A stretch of 6,228 nt of DNA from Peptostreptococcaceae bacterium. Its GTDB lineage: Bacteria > Bacillota_A > Clostridia > Peptostreptococcales > Acidaminobacteraceae. Under the pieces are notes generated by a model that was not told the origin of the DNA, did not search any database, and was given only the letters and a program-made list of their open reading frames with translations. The stretch is from the NCBI GenBank assembly GCA_013619035.1, contig JABXKX010000611.1, forward strand, positions 1-6,228. Reading direction: 5' to 3'. Positions 4,825 to 6,228 of this stretch are shown here, piece after piece; the stretch's first letter is position 1; each line of letters starts with the position of its first letter. Both the position numbers and the translations under genes were made by a program.

Positions 4825-5766
4825 ATGAACATAGTAACTATAACAGAGGAAAGAAGAAGCAAAGAAGCTAAAAAAGTAACTTGTATTGGATTTGCAGTGA
4901 ATGCCTTATTAACGGTCATTAAAATTATGGCGGGTGTTTATGGACGTAGTGCTGCGATGTTAGCAGATGGCTTTCATTCCCTGTCAGACTTTGTAACCGA
5001 TATAGTCGTATTAGTCGGTTTTAAATTGACGGCTAAACCAGCAGATGATGAACATCATTATGGCCATGGAAAGTATGAAACATTAACCACCGTTATAATT
5101 GGTATAGCACTTTTTTTTGCAGGTTATAAAATAATGGTTTCTGGAATCCTGACAATCTCCGAAGTACTATTTGAAGGAAAAGTAATAGATAAACCAGGTA
5201 TAGTAGCTGTTTTGGCAGCTGTTGTATCAATTATTAGTAAAGAATGTTTATTTATATATACAAAAGCAACTGGTGAAAAAATCAAATCACCAGCAGTGAT
5301 TGCAAATGGATGGCATCATCGTTCAGATGCATTTTCTTCTATTGGAACCCTGATTGGTATTGGTGGCGCATTTGTTTTAGGTCAGAAATGGACTATTTTA
5401 GACCCGTTAGCTTCGGTCATTGTGAGCGTGTTTATTTTTAAAGTGGCAGTTGGTATTTTATTACCAGCAATCAATGAGTTACTAGAATCATCTCTAAGTC
5501 ATAAAGAAAATGAGTATATAAAATCAGTAATAGTTGAATCTGATAACATAAGAGCATATCATCATTTGAGAACACGACGTATTGGTTCAAAAGTGGCTAT
5601 AGAGGTACATTTATTATTTGATGAAACATCATCATTGGTTGAAGCACATGACCATGCAACTCACCTAGAGGAACAGCTGAAACTTTATTTTGGAGAGTCT
5701 AGTTTGGTCACTACACATTTAGAACCGATTATAGAAGAGATTGCTCTTAGGAGCAATTCCAATTAG
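4825..5766 (+). CDS. Cation diffusion facilitator exporter, likely Co2+/Ni2+ efflux
   Basis: A 313-residue CDF-family antiporter that would export divalent metal from the cytoplasm in exchange for protons. Six membrane segments lie at about 18-37, 41-68, 86-113, 124-146, 160-186 and 189-214, followed by the family's soluble C-terminal dimerisation domain (~215-300). The transport site comes from segment 2 (LADGFHSLSDFVTD: His51, Asp55) and segment 5 (NGWHHRSDAFSS: His164, Asp168), an HD-HD arrangement. The DEHHYGHGKYE loop (75-85) is the conserved family signature after segment 2. The domain tail has additional histidines (HLEP, 298-301). By sequence alone it could move Zn, Fe, Co or Ni; the NiCo riboswitch upstream argues for Co2+ and Ni2+. 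The ATG is fixed by GGAGG at 4814-4818, 6 nt upstream. No strong terminator follows; a hairpin inside the last codons (5740-5746/5751-5757) lacks a T-run. Confidence 0.93.
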   Translation: MNIVTITEERRSKEAKKVTCIGFAVNALLTVIKIMAGVYGRSAAMLADGFHSLSDFVTDIVVLVGFKLTAKPADDEHHYGHGKYETLTTVIIGIALFFAGYKIMVSGILTISEVLFEGKVIDKPGIVAVLAAVVSIISKECLFIYTKATGEKIKSPAVIANGWHHRSDAFSSIGTLIGIGGAFVLGQKWTILDPLASVIVSVFIFKVAVGILLPAINELLESSLSHKENEYIKSVIVESDNIRAYHHLRTRRIGSKVAIEVHLLFDETSSLVEAHDHATHLEEQLKLYFGESSLVTTHLEPIIEEIALRSNSN

Positions 5767-5889
5767 AGTTGTAGTATAGCATAACAGAGGGCTTCGATGA
5801 TATATTTTTAGGGAGAAAGTATTAAGTTAAAACTAAAAGTAAATTAGAGTTCAATTAAAACGCTCGTTATTTTATTTTAGGTAAACTAT

Positions 5890-5918
5890 ACTTGAAATAT
5901 AAAAACAAGTGTTTTTTT
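5890..5918 (+). terminator. Weak possible terminator after the exporter
   Basis: ACTTG (5890-5894) and CAAGT (5906-5910) form a 5-bp stem with an 11-nt loop, followed by G and seven T (5912-5918). The stem is weak, so termination would be partial. The same bases supply the candidate regulator promoter. Confidence 0.35.
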
Positions 5919-5944
5919 ATTATCTATTGATTGAACCTATAGAT
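5893..5944 (+). promoter_or_regulatory. Candidate tetR promoter with inverted-repeat operator
   Basis: TTGAAA (5893-5898) and TATTAT (5918-5923) form a promoter-like pair, though at a long 19-bp spacing. Overlapping and just downstream is the inverted repeat ATCTAT (5922-5927) / ATAGAT (5939-5944) with an 11-nt centre. Its position over the start point suits autorepression by the TetR protein. The half-sites are short and AT-rich, so chance is not excluded. Confidence 0.3.
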
Positions 5945-5973
5945 GAATTTTATAAATTGGAGAAGGAATTATT

Positions 5974-6228
5974 ATAGCTAGAAAATCTGTTCTTACTAAA
6001 AAACAAATCGTTGAATGTGCTTTTGATTTATGTGTAAAAGAAGGTATTTCAAATAGTACTATCAGAAATATCGCAAGTCAGTTGAATACTTCAACAGCAC
6101 CTATTTATACCCAATATCCTAATCGAGAGATGATATTAAATGATTTAGATGGGTACATTTCGACTAAACTTTTTGAATATATGCAAGTGTCTTATACTGC
6201 CAATTCGTTTTTAAATATTGGTATGGGT
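5974..6228 (+). CDS. TetR-family transcriptional regulator, N-terminal part, apparent ATA start
   Basis: The frame runs to the window edge, giving 85 residues. It has the TetR DNA-binding domain: ARKSVLTKKQIVECAFDLC (helix 1), EGISNSTIRNIASQLNTST (helices 2-3) and the typical recognition end APIYTQYPNRE, where the family has xIYxxFxNKE. The ligand-binding domain is cut off, so the inducer cannot be inferred. An in-frame TAA lies at 5953-5955, and no ATG, GTG or TTG occurs in frame before the domain; the next in-frame ATG is inside the DNA-binding domain's end. AAGGA (5963-5967) lies 6 nt before ATA at 5974, so ATA, or less likely ATT at 5971, must start translation if the gene is expressed. 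The normal form would be ATG-GCT-AGA. It follows the exporter on the same strand after ~207 nt, so shared regulation is possible but unproven. Confidence 0.85.
   Translation, partial: MARKSVLTKKQIVECAFDLCVKEGISNSTIRNIASQLNTSTAPIYTQYPNREMILNDLDGYISTKLFEYMQVSYTANSFLNIGMG

Noticed and set aside
5740..5757. ATTGCTC/GAGCAAT hairpin at the end of the exporter gene, as a terminator
   Set aside because: Lies within the last codons and has no T-run after it.
1..6228. CRISPR array, tRNA or rRNA genes, defence cluster
   Set aside because: No spaced direct repeats, no tRNA or rRNA signatures, and no defence genes beyond the two TnpB proteins.

Overview
This is an AT-rich window with strong GGAGG-type ribosome binding sites, TAA/TAG stops, sigma-A-like promoters and a Ni/Co (czcD-type) riboswitch. 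That combination fits a low-GC Gram-positive bacterium: a Firmicutes or Clostridia/Erysipelotrichia-like lineage, or a free-living Mollicutes relative that uses the standard code. The species cannot be named from the sequence alone.

Left third (1-1545): The window opens inside the C-terminal end of a tnpB gene (+). Its 3' end runs into an unusually GC-rich, multi-branched structured region (about 233-455) that is best read as its omega-RNA. A membrane-anchored DJ-1/Hsp31-family gene (564-1406, +) follows, with its own Shine-Dalgarno and a hairpin-rich leader. A 46-codon in-frame remnant follows its stop codon (1407-1544).

Middle (1546-3150): A second, full-length and clearly divergent tnpB (1618-3033, -) has its own promoter, a likely left-end hairpin and a long terminal hairpin at its 3' end (1553-1601), where an omega-RNA would end. 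Neither TnpB has a TnpA partner here. Both lack the zinc-finger cysteines and have a displaced RuvC-II glutamate. The two genes converge, so both putative guide ends point into the DJ-1 segment.

Right half (3289-6228): A tRNA-dihydrouridine synthase (3329-4288, -) has a good terminator and an extended -10 promoter. It is divergent from a metal-efflux unit made of a promoter, a Ni/Co riboswitch with an overlapping intrinsic terminator (4561-4681), a six-codon mini-ORF with a strong Shine-Dalgarno, and a cation diffusion facilitator gene (4825-5766, +). The expected logic is that Co2+ or Ni2+ binding stabilises the aptamer, prevents the terminator and switches the exporter on. The window ends inside a TetR-family regulator (5974 to the edge, +) that appears to start at the rare codon ATA.

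The genes do not form one pathway. The coherent unit is riboswitch plus exporter; the rest is a housekeeping tRNA-modification gene next to a segment shaped by TnpB elements.
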